From Geomonas sp. RF6 (lineage in GTDB: Bacteria > Desulfobacterota > Desulfuromonadia > Geobacterales > Geobacteraceae), in NCBI RefSeq assembly GCF_021044625.1, contig NZ_CP087999.1:3121001-3185000 (forward strand): 64,000 nucleotides of DNA, given 5' to 3'. A model generated the notes under the pieces. The model was not told the origin of the DNA, did not search any database, and was given only the letters and a program-made list of their open reading frames with translations. Of the stretch, positions 1-9,436 are shown one piece after another (the first letter of the stretch is position 1; each line of letters begins with the position of its first letter). Made by a program: the position numbers and the translations under genes.

Positions 1-1
1 C

Positions 2-451
2 GGGCTCGGGACGATGGGTTTCGGCCTCCCCGCCGCCATGGGAGCGCAGGCAGCCTTCCGTGACCGCCAGGTCATCGCCATCTGCGGCGACGGCGGCTTC
101 CAGATGAACCTGCAGGAGCTGGCCACGATGGTGCAGAACCGCCTCGCGGTGAAGATCTGCATCATCAACAACAACTTCCTCGGCATGGTGCGGCAGTGGC
201 AGGAGCTCTTCTTCGACAAGCGCTACTCCTCCACCTGCCTGGAGCTGCCGATCGACTTCGTGAAGCTTGCCGAAGCCTTCGGCGCGAAAGGTTTCACCGC
301 CTCCTCCGTTGAAGAGGTCGACAACGTCATCAAGGAAGGATTCGCCACGCCAGGCCCGGTGATCATGGAGTTCCGTGTCGCCCGCGAGGAGAAGGTGCTC
401 CCGATGGTGCCCGCCGGCGCGTCCCTCACCGAGATGGTGCTGGCGTCCTAG
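2..451 (+). CDS. ilvB: Acetolactate synthase large subunit, C-terminal part (5' truncated by window edge)
   Basis: Only the C-terminal ~150 residues are present; the frame is open from the first bases of the window. Visible is the thiamine-diphosphate-binding C-terminal domain: GFGLPAAMGAQ, then ICGDGGFQMNLQEL (the GDG...N metal/ThDP motif) and NNNFLGMVRQWQE. The enzyme condenses pyruvate with pyruvate or 2-oxobutyrate at the start of valine, leucine and isoleucine synthesis. The small subunit and ketol-acid reductoisomerase follow on the same strand, so this is the 3' end of an ilvBNC operon. Family is certain; the N-terminal and FAD domains lie outside the window. Confidence 0.97.
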   Translation, partial: GLGTMGFGLPAAMGAQAAFRDRQVIAICGDGGFQMNLQELATMVQNRLAVKICIINNNFLGMVRQWQELFFDKRYSSTCLELPIDFVKLAEAFGAKGFTASSVEEVDNVIKEGFATPGPVIMEFRVAREEKVLPMVPAGASLTEMVLAS

Positions 452-583
452 AAGGCGTTTTCCCGCAAGGGAGAGGCTCTCTGCGAAATGGAGGGGAATC
501 CCCCCTCGCCACTGTTACGCTTTGCTTATGCCGGGCCGGGAGCGGAAGGACTCATCCCGACCCCTGAAGTATCTGGAGGGACC

Positions 584-1078
584 GTGCGACACATCATAGC
601 CGTGCTGGTAGAAAATGAATTCGGAGTCCTTTCCCGCGTGGTGGGGCTTTTCTCCGGGAGGGGGTTCAACATCGACTCCCTCACCGTTGCTCCCACCAAT
701 GACGAGTCCCTCTCCCGCATCACGCTGGTAACCCGCGGGGACGAGCAGATCATCGAGCAGATCACCAAGCAGCTGAACAAGCTGATCGACGTCATCAAGG
801 TCATCGACTTTGAGCCGGAGAACGCCATCGAGCGCGAGATGGCCCTCGTGAAGGTGAACGCGGAGGACCAGAGCCGCGCCGAGGTGCTGCGCGTGGCGGA
901 CATCTTCCGCGCGAAGGTCATCGACGTGACACCGAAGTCGTACACCCTGGAGGCCACCGGTGCGCCGTCAAAGATCGACGCCATGGTGGAGCTCCTGCGC
1001 CCCCTCGGGCTGAAGGAGCTCGTCCGCACCGGCCCCGTCGCCATCGGGCGCGGCTCCAAGGGGTGGAAAGGGCAGTAA
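584..1078 (+). CDS. ilvN: Acetolactate synthase small (regulatory) subunit
   Basis: Valine-sensing regulatory subunit that activates the IlvB catalytic subunit. The frame is open further upstream, but GTG at 584 is chosen because GGAGGG lies just before it (575-580) and the product then starts directly with the ACT domain (HIIAVLVENEFGVLSRVVGLF). At 164 residues it matches the usual length of IlvH/IlvN. ACT domain at about residues 2-75, with NIDSLTVAPTND in the effector region, then the C-terminal small-subunit domain ending RTGPVAIGRG. It lies 132 bp after ilvB and 112 bp before ilvC. The start is inferred. Confidence 0.95.
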   Translation: MRHIIAVLVENEFGVLSRVVGLFSGRGFNIDSLTVAPTNDESLSRITLVTRGDEQIIEQITKQLNKLIDVIKVIDFEPENAIEREMALVKVNAEDQSRAEVLRVADIFRAKVIDVTPKSYTLEATGAPSKIDAMVELLRPLGLKELVRTGPVAIGRGSKGWKGQ

Positions 1079-1163
1079 ACGGGCAGTATCCATCACAGCA
1101 CGAACAGAGTGCTTTCTGCATGCGGCCTGGTCGGGACCTCCCGTTCCAGGCCCTTAATCTTAA

Positions 1164-2207
<1,044 letters not shown>

Positions 2208-2230
2208 AGATTGCTTTTAGTTGCAACGAA

Positions 2231-2288
2231 GGCCGGATTCGGGATATACTCACGCGTTGATGTGGGTCTCCCGGACCCGGCCTTTTTT
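2231..2288 (+). terminator. Rho-independent terminator after ilvC
   Basis: A 14-bp stem pairs GGCCGGATTCGGGA (2231-2244) with TCCCGGACCCGGCC (2269-2282), with one mismatch and one G-T pair, followed by six T. It lies 23 bp after the ilvC stop. Confidence 0.85.
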
Positions 2289-2469
2289 CGCTTTAACCCC
2301 TTTCTTCAGTTAAAAGGGCAGCACCTTCGACGCCCTTGCCGCACCATGGTGGACCCGCCACGATGGTTCTAACTTTGCCCCACCCCCGCTTCCTCCCCCT
2401 TCCGGGGGATTCCTCGGTTCTCCTTTCCAGAGTGACCCGATGGGGATGGGGTAGCCACGAGGTAACTTG

Positions 2470-3129
2470 ATGCGTAATCAGCATGCCCCTATCGCAGCAG
2501 AAGGGGTACCGTTCATCCTGGGGAGCTTCGCTCTCACCGCTCTCCTGGTCCTCCTGACGCTGACGGCACATGGCGCCTTCGCCATCCCGGCAGCCATCTT
2601 CGCCATCCTCACCGTTTTCATCCTCTACTTCTTCAGAAATCCGGAGCGGACCGTTCCCTCCTCCGAGAAGGCGATCGTCGCCCCCGCCGACGGCATCGTC
2701 GTGTACCGCGGCAGGGCCCACGAGCCGCATCTCGGGGTGGAGATGGAGAAGGTGAGCATCTTCATGTCCGTCTTCAACGTCCACGTGAACCGCGTGCCGG
2801 TGACCGGGAGGGTGGTGGACGCCTTCTATACCAGGGGGAAGTTCTTCGACGTGCGCGACGAGCGCGCGAGCTTTGAGAACGAGCAGAAGGGGTTGATCGT
2901 GGAGACCGCGTCCGGCGCGAAGCTGGTGGTGGTCCAGGTCGCGGGCCTTATCGCGCGGCGCATCGTCTGCTATGCGAAGGTCGGCGATCTCCTGGAGCGC
3001 GGCAGGCGCTACGGCCTGATCCGTTTCGGGTCGCGGCTCGACATCTTCCTCCCCGTGGAGACGAACGTTACCGTGACCATGGGGGAGCGTACTGTGGCGG
3101 GTGAAACCGTGCTGGGGTTGCTGCCGTGA
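2470..3129 (+). CDS. psd: Phosphatidylserine decarboxylase proenzyme, short type
   Basis: Decarboxylates phosphatidylserine to phosphatidylethanolamine at the inner membrane. 219 residues, the compact form of the family. Two hydrophobic segments lie near the N terminus (about residues 17-55). NVHVNRVPVTG holds conserved histidine residues, and RFGSRLDIFLP near residue 180 carries the Gly-Ser pair where self-cleavage makes the pyruvoyl cofactor and the alpha/beta chains. The frame also has TTG at 2467; ATG at 2470 is preferred because GAGG (2459-2462) is better spaced. The stop overlaps the pssA start by four bases, so the two are translationally coupled. Confidence 0.95.
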   Translation: MRNQHAPIAAEGVPFILGSFALTALLVLLTLTAHGAFAIPAAIFAILTVFILYFFRNPERTVPSSEKAIVAPADGIVVYRGRAHEPHLGVEMEKVSIFMSVFNVHVNRVPVTGRVVDAFYTRGKFFDVRDERASFENEQKGLIVETASGAKLVVVQVAGLIARRIVCYAKVGDLLERGRRYGLIRFGSRLDIFLPVETNVTVTMGERTVAGETVLGLLP

Positions 3130-3935
3130 CCGAGCAGATACCGAGAAACGAAGGGATGAGAAAGGGGATCTACATCCTCCCCAACCTCTTTACCGCCGGG
3201 AGCCTCTTCGCCGGCTTTTACTGCATGGTGTCGTCGCTGAACGGCGACTACCGGACCGCCGCGCTCTGGATCCTCGCCTCCTCCATCTTCGACGGACTGG
3301 ACGGCAAGGTCGCGCGCCTCACCGGGACCGCGAGCAAGTTCGGCGTGGAGTTCGACTCCCTCGCGGACCTCGTCTCCTTCGGCGCAGCGCCGGGGCTTCT
3401 CATGTACGCCTGGGCCCTGAAGCCGTTTGGCAGGCTCGGCTGGCTCGCCGCGTTCCTCTTCGTCGCCTGCGCCGCGCTTCGTCTGGCCCGCTTCAACGTG
3501 CAGGTGGAGACGGTGGAGAGCAAGCGCTTCGTGGGGCTGCCGACACCTGCCGCAGCGAGCATGGTTTCCGCCACGGTACTTATCTTCTACCACATGGGGT
3601 GGCCCGTCGCCGTGGGGCGGCTGGCGATCCTCGTCCTGATCTACTTCCTGGCACTTCTGATGGTGAGCAACGTGCGGTACTACTCCTTCAAGGACCCGTC
3701 GCTCATCAAGAAGCAGCCCTTCGCCTTCCTCGTTCTGGCGGTGATCCTCCTGATCATCATCGCCGCCGAGCCGGTGATCATGCTCTTCACCATCTTCATC
3801 TGCTACATCCTCTCCGGCCCCATCGGCTTCGTGATGACCTGGCCGCGCCGCCGCCGTCTCGAGCGCGCGCTGCGCAAAGGGCGCGAGGGTGTGCTGAGCG
3901 GCGGGGGACGGGGGACCGGAACCGGCGGGCGGTGA
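3126..3935 (+). CDS. pssA: CDP-diacylglycerol--serine O-phosphatidyltransferase
   Basis: Makes phosphatidylserine from CDP-diacylglycerol and serine, supplying the Psd substrate encoded just upstream. Polytopic membrane protein of the CDP-alcohol phosphotransferase family. The signature D-G-x2-D-G-K-x-A-R-x8-G-x3-D-x3-D is seen as DGLDGKVARL...GVEFDSLADLVSFG at about residues 57-85. GTG at 3126 overlaps the psd stop. An in-frame ATG at 3156 (MRKGIYILPNL) is a possible later start, but its AAGGG is too close. The C terminus has a basic region and a Gly-rich tail (VLSGGGRGTGTGGR), unusual but in frame. Confidence 0.95.
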   Translation: MTEQIPRNEGMRKGIYILPNLFTAGSLFAGFYCMVSSLNGDYRTAALWILASSIFDGLDGKVARLTGTASKFGVEFDSLADLVSFGAAPGLLMYAWALKPFGRLGWLAAFLFVACAALRLARFNVQVETVESKRFVGLPTPAAASMVSATVLIFYHMGWPVAVGRLAILVLIYFLALLMVSNVRYYSFKDPSLIKKQPFAFLVLAVILLIIIAAEPVIMLFTIFICYILSGPIGFVMTWPRRRRLERALRKGREGVLSGGGRGTGTGGR

Positions 3936-4064
3936 TGTGCTGAAAGAGTTATAGTAGATGATTTGAATTGCGGCGCGTTCTATGGGATGCGCCGTTTTTC
4001 GTTCTCGTGGCCACGAACCCCATCCCCCACCCTGTCCCTCCGCACTGCAGCTGCCCCTCACGTT

Positions 4065-4311
4065 CCCCCCTTTGCGAAGGGTCTTCCGGGAATTCTGGGG
4101 AACGCGCTACAAAGAATCCGGGTGACCCCACGCTGGAGCGTAGGCATCTTGCCTGCGATGGCGGCGCAGCCGCCACAGACCGCGCGGCTGGCGCCGCGGT
4201 ACAGGCTGCGAAGCCTGTGCTCCAGCGCGGTGCCACTACTGTCCCCTCACCTCAACGGAAGAGACCGGGCTCCATTCCCGGAATTCCCGGATGAACCTTT
4301 GCGAAGGGGGG
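4065..4311. mobile_element. 247-bp MITE-like element, copy 1 (family A core inside ~31-bp terminal inverted repeats)
   Basis: Left end 4065-4095 (CCCCCCTTTGCGAAGG...GAATTC) is an imperfect inverted repeat of right end 4281-4311 (GAATTCCCGGATGAACC...GGGGGG). Between them lies the family A core (4131-4227). A second copy with the same span and very high identity lies at 42015-42261. No protein is encoded. This fits a non-autonomous element, but no target-site duplication is clear and similarity to copy 2 extends about 15 bp past the right end, so the exact ends are uncertain. Confidence 0.7.
4131..4227. repeat. Family A palindromic core, copy 1
   Basis: Outer arms CGCTGGAGC and GCTCCAGCG enclose nested hairpins: GGC-atctt-GCC, GGCGGC-gca-GCCGCC, GCGGC-tggc-GCCGC, and ACAGGCT-gcg-AAGCCTGT. 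Nearly the same unit is at 7990-8087 and 42081-42177, and a half copy in reverse at 27666-27714. Confidence 0.85.
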
Positions 4312-4466
4312 ACAGGGGGGATTTGCCTTGAGGTCCCCTCCCCAATGAAAACACCACCTTGTATACAGAAGCTCGCCTGAGCTAAAATACTGCTAGTTCA
4401 ATGCTTTTTTCCGCATAGGGCATGGTGCGCCATGCTTTAGGCGCCGCTTCTGTTTCAGAGGTCGTG

Positions 4467-6365
4467 ATGCCTGTCAGATCCGAGTCGGAGTTGTTGCAGG
4501 AAAAGCTCGACGCATGCGTGGCGAAGCTTAGGAAGAGTGAGCAGCAACTTGCGGATACGCAGCGGGTGGCGCATCTCGGGAGCTGGGAGTGCGAGATCGG
4601 CGCCGGCAAGGTGCGCTGGTCCGAGGAGACGTACCGCATATTCGGCCTCGATCCCGACCAGGTGCCTGCCTCCGACGAAGGCTTCATCGGGAGGGTGCAC
4701 CTCGACGACCGGGAGCGGGTGAAGGCTGCGTTGCGGCAGGCGCCGCAGGAGGGGATCCACAACCTGCAGTTTCGCATCATCCGCCCGGACGGGTCGCTTC
4801 GGCTGGTCGTAGGAAACGGCGAGGTCGTCCACGACACCGCCGGACGTCCCGTCTCCCTCATAGGAACCTGCCACGACGTCACCGAATACCACATGGCAAA
4901 AGAGGCCCTCGGGGAGTCGGAGCAGCGCTTCTCCAAGATCTTCCAGGCCGCGCCTGCACTCGTGAGCATCACCACCGTCGCGGAAGGGATTCACCTCGAG
5001 GTGAACGCGGCGTTTCTGAAGACGCTGCGGTACGAGCGCGGCGAGGTCATCGGCCGCTCCGGTCTCGAACTCGACCTGTGGGTCGATCCCGCCGACCGCG
5101 GAAAGATCGTGCAGGCACTGCTGGAGAAAAGGGAGGTGCGGGAGCACGAGGTACTTCTTCGGGGCAAGACCGGCGCTCTCATAGCAGGCCTTCTCTCCGC
5201 TGAGCTCATTAACATCAAGGGGAAACAGTTCCTGGTGACGCTGGTAAACGACATCACGGAGCGGAAGAGGGCACAGGAGGAGCAGGCGCGGCTGGCGGCG
5301 ATCGTGCAGTCCTCCGACGACGCGATAGTGGGAAAGACCCTCGACGGCATCATCGTCGACTGGAACCGCGGCGCGGAGATGCTGTATGGCTACCGTGCCA
5401 GCGAAGTCATCGGCAGGCACATCAGGATGCTCTTTCCCCCCGGCGCCTCCGATTCGTTCGAGGACGTCCTGGAAAAGCTGAGACGGGGTGAACGAGTCGA
5501 GCATTACGAGACGGAGCGAATCACCAAGGACGGCAGGATCCTGGCAGTTTCCTCCTGCATCTCGCCCATTTTCGACGGCAACGGTCGCATTACCGGGGCC
5601 GCCACCATCACACGCGACATCACGGCGCACAAGCAGGCGAAGGAGCAGATAAATCTCCTGGTGACGAGGCTCGCGGCCCGGACTCACGAACTGGAGGCGG
5701 TGATACCCGAGCTGGAGGCCTTCAACTACACCGTCTCCCACGACCTGCGCACCCCAATCACGGTCATCAGCGGATACTGCAACTGGCTTCGGTCCGAATG
5801 CTTCCCTTCCAGCGAAGAGCCATGCTCCGTGTACCTGGACGAGATACATCAGGCGGCGGAGCGGATGAGCTCCCTCATCGACACCCTCCTCGATTTTTCC
5901 CGCCTGTCACGCGCCGACCTCACGAGGGAGCCTGTCGACCTCACGACCTTTGCGCGGGAGATCGTAGCTACTCTCCAGGTCGCCGAGCCGCAGCGCCGGG
6001 TGCGGGTTGAGATAGCCGACGGAGTGGTCGTAAAAGGGGATGCCGCCATGCTCCGGGTCATGCTGGAGAATCTCCTGGGGAACGCCTGGAAGTTCACCTC
6101 GACGCGGGAGGAAGCCGTCATCGAGTTCGGTGTGACGACCGTGGAGGGGCTGCGAGCCTGCTATGTGCGCGACAACGGCGAGGGGTTCGGCATGGCAGAC
6201 GCCGAGAGGCTTTTCAGCCCCTTCGGCCGCCTGTCCGGCGCGAAGAGTTATCAAGGGTTCGGAATCGGCCTCGCCACCGTGAAGAGGATCGTGAGCCGCC
6301 ACGGCGGCAAGGTGTGGGGAGTCGGGGAGAAAGGGAAGGGTGCGGTATTTTACTTCACACTTTAA
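4467..6365 (+). CDS. Multi-PAS sensor histidine kinase
   Basis: Cytoplasmic hybrid-less sensor kinase of about 632 residues with no membrane segment. Short N-terminal coiled coil, a PAS_3-type domain (AHLGSWECEIG...RIFGL), a second PAS (FSKIFQAAPALVSITT), and a third PAS (SSDDAIVGKTLDGIIVDWNRGAEMLYGY). The dimerisation/phosphoacceptor segment is NYTVSHDLRTPITVISGY, with His in SHDLRTP. The HATPase has N box ENLLGNAWKF, G1 DNGEGFG and GFGIGLATVKRIV. The frame is open to ATG 4422; ATG 4467 is chosen for GAGGT at 4458-4462. No cognate regulator is adjacent, so its output is unknown. The signal is probably cytoplasmic. Confidence 0.92.
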   Translation: MPVRSESELLQEKLDACVAKLRKSEQQLADTQRVAHLGSWECEIGAGKVRWSEETYRIFGLDPDQVPASDEGFIGRVHLDDRERVKAALRQAPQEGIHNLQFRIIRPDGSLRLVVGNGEVVHDTAGRPVSLIGTCHDVTEYHMAKEALGESEQRFSKIFQAAPALVSITTVAEGIHLEVNAAFLKTLRYERGEVIGRSGLELDLWVDPADRGKIVQALLEKREVREHEVLLRGKTGALIAGLLSAELINIKGKQFLVTLVNDITERKRAQEEQARLAAIVQSSDDAIVGKTLDGIIVDWNRGAEMLYGYRASEVIGRHIRMLFPPGASDSFEDVLEKLRRGERVEHYETERITKDGRILAVSSCISPIFDGNGRITGAATITRDITAHKQAKEQINLLVTRLAARTHELEAVIPELEAFNYTVSHDLRTPITVISGYCNWLRSECFPSSEEPCSVYLDEIHQAAERMSSLIDTLLDFSRLSRADLTREPVDLTTFAREIVATLQVAEPQRRVRVEIADGVVVKGDAAMLRVMLENLLGNAWKFTSTREEAVIEFGVTTVEGLRACYVRDNGEGFGMADAERLFSPFGRLSGAKSYQGFGIGLATVKRIVSRHGGKVWGVGEKGKGAVFYFTL

Positions 6366-6438
6366 TGGGCCGGCAGGGTCTCGTGGCCCATCGAATTCTA
6401 TAGGTGTGTGCTCTTCAGGAAAGAAGTAGCTCAGGCGT

Positions 6439-6543
6439 CCCCTCCCTTTCAAGGGGAGGGACAGGGTGGGGATGGGGTAGAAGTGAGGTGAGCGCGCCGA
6501 GCCCCATCCCCCTCCTGTCCTCCCCCTTGAAAGGGGAGGGACG
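6439..6543. repeat. Family C paired palindromic repeat, copy 1
   Basis: Two arms of about 42 bp in inverted orientation. The left arm starts CGTCCCCTCCCTTTCAAGGG and continues GGACAGGGTGGGGATGGGG. The right arm is its approximate reverse complement, ending AAAGGGGAGGGACG. Each arm contains a small hairpin of its own (CCCTcCCTTTCAAGGGGAGGG). Related copies at 15786-15893 and 28946-29058; a single arm at 61481-61523. Confidence 0.8.
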
Positions 6544-6588
6544 TGCTGTCGGCGGCTGAGGTGGGTAGCACTTCCGCAATCCGACCCA

Positions 6589-6625
6589 AAAAAAGCCCCC
6601 TCCCGGTGTCGGGAGGGGGCTTTTG
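6589..6625. terminator. Bidirectional rho-independent terminator between convergent genes
   Basis: Perfect stem GCCCCCTCCCG / CGGGAGGGGGC flanked by a run of seven A on the left and four T on the right. It serves the kinase gene from the left and the RdgC-like gene from the right. Confidence 0.85.
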
Positions 6626-6628
6626 ATC

Positions 6629-7819
6629 TTACGCCAGCGGTGATTGGCAGTTGCTGCACACGTTGAGCCAGCCGTGGATCTTCCCTTCTTCTTCGACCCA
6701 GGTCGGCGCCAGCCTCGTCTCGAGGAAGGTGGCGAAGAGGGAGTCGAAGAGCTGCACCCCCTTGTCCAAGAGAGCCATCCTCTCGAAGAAGACAGCCTCG
6801 CGCTCCAGCGCCTCGTCGGTGGTGTTGTCCTTCTCCAGCTTGACCGCCGGCGACTTGAACGAGGCGAAGTGGAAGAGTTCCCCCTTCAGGGTCATCTTCC
6901 AGTTGTCGTCGCCGCTGGAAAGGTGCAGCGTCGCCTCGGTAATCTGCTTCTTGTTCAGCAGCGCGCTGCGCACTTCGTTGAAGCGGTCCTGCGGCCCCGC
7001 CACCAGGATCTTCTGCGCGCCGTTTTCCCCAGCACCGAGAAGGACGAGGCGGTCGTCGAGGTAGCCGACGAACGGCTCGCGATCCGAGTAGATCCCCGGC
7101 TGGTTCACGCTGTACTCCGACGCTTCGTTCATCGTCTGGTACATGAGCCAGAGGAGGAAGTCGGTGCCGAGCCACTGGTTCTCCTTGATGAGCTCGAGGA
7201 AGTTCTCGCTCTTTGCCTTGTTTGCCTGCTGCAGGAGCGCCTGCATCTCTTCCTTCAGCACGCTCTCCGCTCTGGCGAAGGGGTGGAAGGCGGTCAGACG
7301 CAGCCCGTCGAAAGTCTTCTTGAAGAGCTCCTCGAAAAGCTCGATCGTCTTCGCGGAGAGGGATGTGAAGGTGAGGAGACCGTTTCTGGTATCCCACACG
7401 ACATCATACGTGGAGGGGGTGGGGAGGGTCTGCGACAGAAGAGTCGCGCGCACCGCTTCCTTCAGTTCCTCTTTCTTCTGCTTCGGCACCTTGTTGTAGC
7501 CGGCGTTCTCCACCAGCCACTGCTCCATCGCCCTCTCGAGGTGGGCCTTCAGGATCGGGCCCGGGACGGAGCGGCGGTCGCGGCGCAGCGTGAAGATAAG
7601 GTAGTGTTCGCGCCAGCAGGCGGCGGGGGTGTAGAAGTCGGAAACGCGCGGATCGTCCTGGTGCACCCAGCCAAGGGAGAGCTCCTCGCTCCCCTCGTCG
7701 ATGGGGTTGAACCTGTTGCCGGCCAGTTGCTTCGTGGCCCACGTGTATAGGTCTTCCTGGGGGAGCTCCCCCTGGACCTTGAAATGACAGATGCTTACGG
7801 TGTTTGCGAGTATGCCCAT
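6629..7819 (-). CDS. rdgC: RdgC-like recombination-associated protein
   Basis: 396 residues. RdgC proteins are toroidal, non-sequence-specific DNA-binding proteins that limit RecA filament activity. Similarity is seen in the N-terminal layout: MGILANTVSICHFKV, then LGWVHQDDP, LIFTLRRDRRSVPGPILKAHLE, basic segment KVPKQKKEELKEAVRATLL, and VVWDTRNGLLTFTSLSAKTIELF, which follow the same order in E. coli RdgC. It is longer than the ~300 of the enterobacterial protein. Start at 7819 is set by AAGGAG eight bases upstream; the frame extends to 7915 without support. The C terminus (NVCSNCQSPLA) has a lone CxxC. The family call is by motif order from memory, so moderately sure. Confidence 0.75.
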   Translation of the reverse strand: MGILANTVSICHFKVQGELPQEDLYTWATKQLAGNRFNPIDEGSEELSLGWVHQDDPRVSDFYTPAACWREHYLIFTLRRDRRSVPGPILKAHLERAMEQWLVENAGYNKVPKQKKEELKEAVRATLLSQTLPTPSTYDVVWDTRNGLLTFTSLSAKTIELFEELFKKTFDGLRLTAFHPFARAESVLKEEMQALLQQANKAKSENFLELIKENQWLGTDFLLWLMYQTMNEASEYSVNQPGIYSDREPFVGYLDDRLVLLGAGENGAQKILVAGPQDRFNEVRSALLNKKQITEATLHLSSGDDNWKMTLKGELFHFASFKSPAVKLEKDNTTDEALEREAVFFERMALLDKGVQLFDSLFATFLETRLAPTWVEEEGKIHGWLNVCSNCQSPLA

Positions 7820-7895
7820 CTCATCTTCTCCTTCTGATTGTTCCTGTCGTCCTGAAGCGAACCAATTTGGATACACCTTTTGGCGGCTCGCGGCA

Positions 7896-7931
7896 AGCAA
7901 AAAACGGGCTCCCATTTCGGGAACCCGTTTC
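7896..7931 (-). terminator. Terminator downstream of the nine-heme cytochrome gene
   Basis: Read on the minus strand: ACGGGTTCCC, loop GAAAT, GGGAGCCCGT and then six T. It lies between the cytochrome gene and the RdgC-like gene, which are co-oriented, so it separates their transcription. Confidence 0.75.
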
Positions 7932-7989
7932 GTGCCAGAGCTTGGGAATTACGGACCACTGTGGCTTCGTGAGGAGCGGCGTGCCCCCG

Positions 7990-8087
7990 CGCTGGAGCGT
8001 AGGCATCCTGCCTGCGATGGCGGCTTAGCCGCCACAGGGTGCGCGGCTGGCGCCGCGGCTACAGGCTGGGAAGCCTGTGCTCCAGCG
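7990..8087. repeat. Family A palindromic core, copy 2 (without the terminal inverted repeats)
   Basis: Same nested-hairpin unit as at 4131-4227, with outer arms CGCTGGAGC/GCTCCAGCG. The flanks here do not carry the CCCCCCTTTGCGAAGG-type ends, so the core exists independently of the 247-bp element. Confidence 0.8.
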
Positions 8088-8113
8088 TGGCGTCCCCATT
8101 GTCTGAAGAAGGG

Positions 8114-9376
8114 CTATTTCACCCGCTCCAGCACCTTCGCCTTCTCCGCCGAGTACTGCTCCGCGCTCAGCACTCCGCGGTCGAACTTTTTCTTCAGAAG
8201 CGTCAGCTCTTCCTCCGCAGTCAGAGTCGGCGCCGTCCCTTTCCTCTCCTTCAGTCTCGCCGCCTCCGCCTTTATATCGATCAGGTCCATCTTCATCTCG
8301 GCATTGCCATACCAGTGGGTGTAGGCAGGGTTCTGATGGTAGGCGCCTTTGATGGTGCGGGCGTAGTCGTATTTCTTCATCTTGAAAAAGAGCCGCTCTA
8401 TGTGCGAGGTGTCCTCGTAGAGCATCTGCGCGTCCGTGACGAGCTTCGCCCCGCTCAACGGATGCTCCGGCCTCTGCGCCGGCATCGGGTCGAGTAACCC
8501 GAGGTCGTTCAGTTCCCACACGATTCTCTCTGCCTCCTTCAGCATGGCAAGGCTCTGGGCGCGCACCGCATCCCCGCGCTCGAGCTCCTTCTTACCGAAA
8601 GTGGGGGCATGGCACTCGGCGCAGATTTTCAGCATCTTCTGCCGCTCCGGCTCCGCCTCCTTCGCCGGTGACGGCACCCCCCCGGAGTTCATGGTGAGGC
8701 CGCCGGAGACATTGTGGCTACCACGCGGCATGTGGCAGGTCTGGCAGTCGGGGCCGACGCTCCTCCCCGCGCTCTGGTTCAGCGTACCGTGCAGCGATGT
8801 CTGCCACATCTCCCACTGCGGATGGTCCGGCCCCATGTGGCACTTTGCGCAGGAGTTCGGATCGCGCACGATCTTCAGGCTGGTGGAATGCTTCGAATGG
8901 CAGGAGTCGCAGGCTGTGGCCACGCTGTGGCAGTAGTTGCAGCCTATCTCCTGCATCTCCGGGCTCTGCTTCAGGAACCGCGCGCACTGCGCCTTTATCT
9001 TTGCCGTTTCGTCACCTTCCCGGTGGCAGAACCGGCACTCGCCCGGCTTTCTGCTGGGCAGCTTTCTGGTGCACCCCCATCCTGCCTGCAGCGCCAGGGA
9101 ATGGCGGCTCGCCAGGTGATCCTCCGCGGCCTTTTTGTGGCACGGTGCGCAGACCTTGATGGTGACCTTTGCCTCCCCCCTGAGCATCTTGTCGTGATCG
9201 GTCCCGTGGCATTTTTCGCACCCGATCCCTGCCTTGGCGTGGGCGCTCTCCTTCCACTGCACGACCGCCGCGGGAGTTTCCTTCTCATGGCACTCGATGC
9301 ATCCGGGGGCCGCGAAGGCAGACAGCGGCAGGGAGGTCGCCGCAATGATAGTAAGGAGTGTTGCAAACAGTTTCAT
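8114..9376 (-). CDS. Nine-heme periplasmic c-type cytochrome, hydroxylamine-oxidoreductase-like, with SHOCT-like tail
   Basis: 420 residues with a signal peptide (MKLFATLLTIIAATSLPLSAFA). Nine CxxCH heme sites at about residues 26, 53, 76, 114, 146, 156, 176, 211 and 252. A long helical C-terminal part without hemes contains HQNPAYTHWYGNAEMKMDL; this layout (hemes first, then a helical domain with an HWYGNAE-type segment) is typical of HAO-family multiheme cytochromes, which handle hydroxylamine or nitrite. The last ~35 residues (LTAEEELTLLKKKFDRGVLSAEQY) look like a SHOCT oligomerisation tail. Likely role: periplasmic electron transfer or N-oxide chemistry; the substrate cannot be read from sequence. 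A lipoprotein gene lies 60 bp upstream on the same strand. Confidence 0.88.
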   Translation of the reverse strand: MKLFATLLTIIAATSLPLSAFAAPGCIECHEKETPAAVVQWKESAHAKAGIGCEKCHGTDHDKMLRGEAKVTIKVCAPCHKKAAEDHLASRHSLALQAGWGCTRKLPSRKPGECRFCHREGDETAKIKAQCARFLKQSPEMQEIGCNYCHSVATACDSCHSKHSTSLKIVRDPNSCAKCHMGPDHPQWEMWQTSLHGTLNQSAGRSVGPDCQTCHMPRGSHNVSGGLTMNSGGVPSPAKEAEPERQKMLKICAECHAPTFGKKELERGDAVRAQSLAMLKEAERIVWELNDLGLLDPMPAQRPEHPLSGAKLVTDAQMLYEDTSHIERLFFKMKKYDYARTIKGAYHQNPAYTHWYGNAEMKMDLIDIKAEAARLKERKGTAPTLTAEEELTLLKKKFDRGVLSAEQYSAEKAKVLERVK

Positions 9377-9436
9377 CTCTTCCCCTCTTAAAAGCTCACT
9401 CTGATTACATGGTGTGCCGGTGCTTTCCCGGCAGCT

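Noticed and set aside
6644-7750. 368-residue plus-strand frame opposite the RdgC-like gene
   Set aside because: Composition rich in Glu, Leu and Val with no motif; the minus frame shows RdgC-type segments and a good ribosome site.
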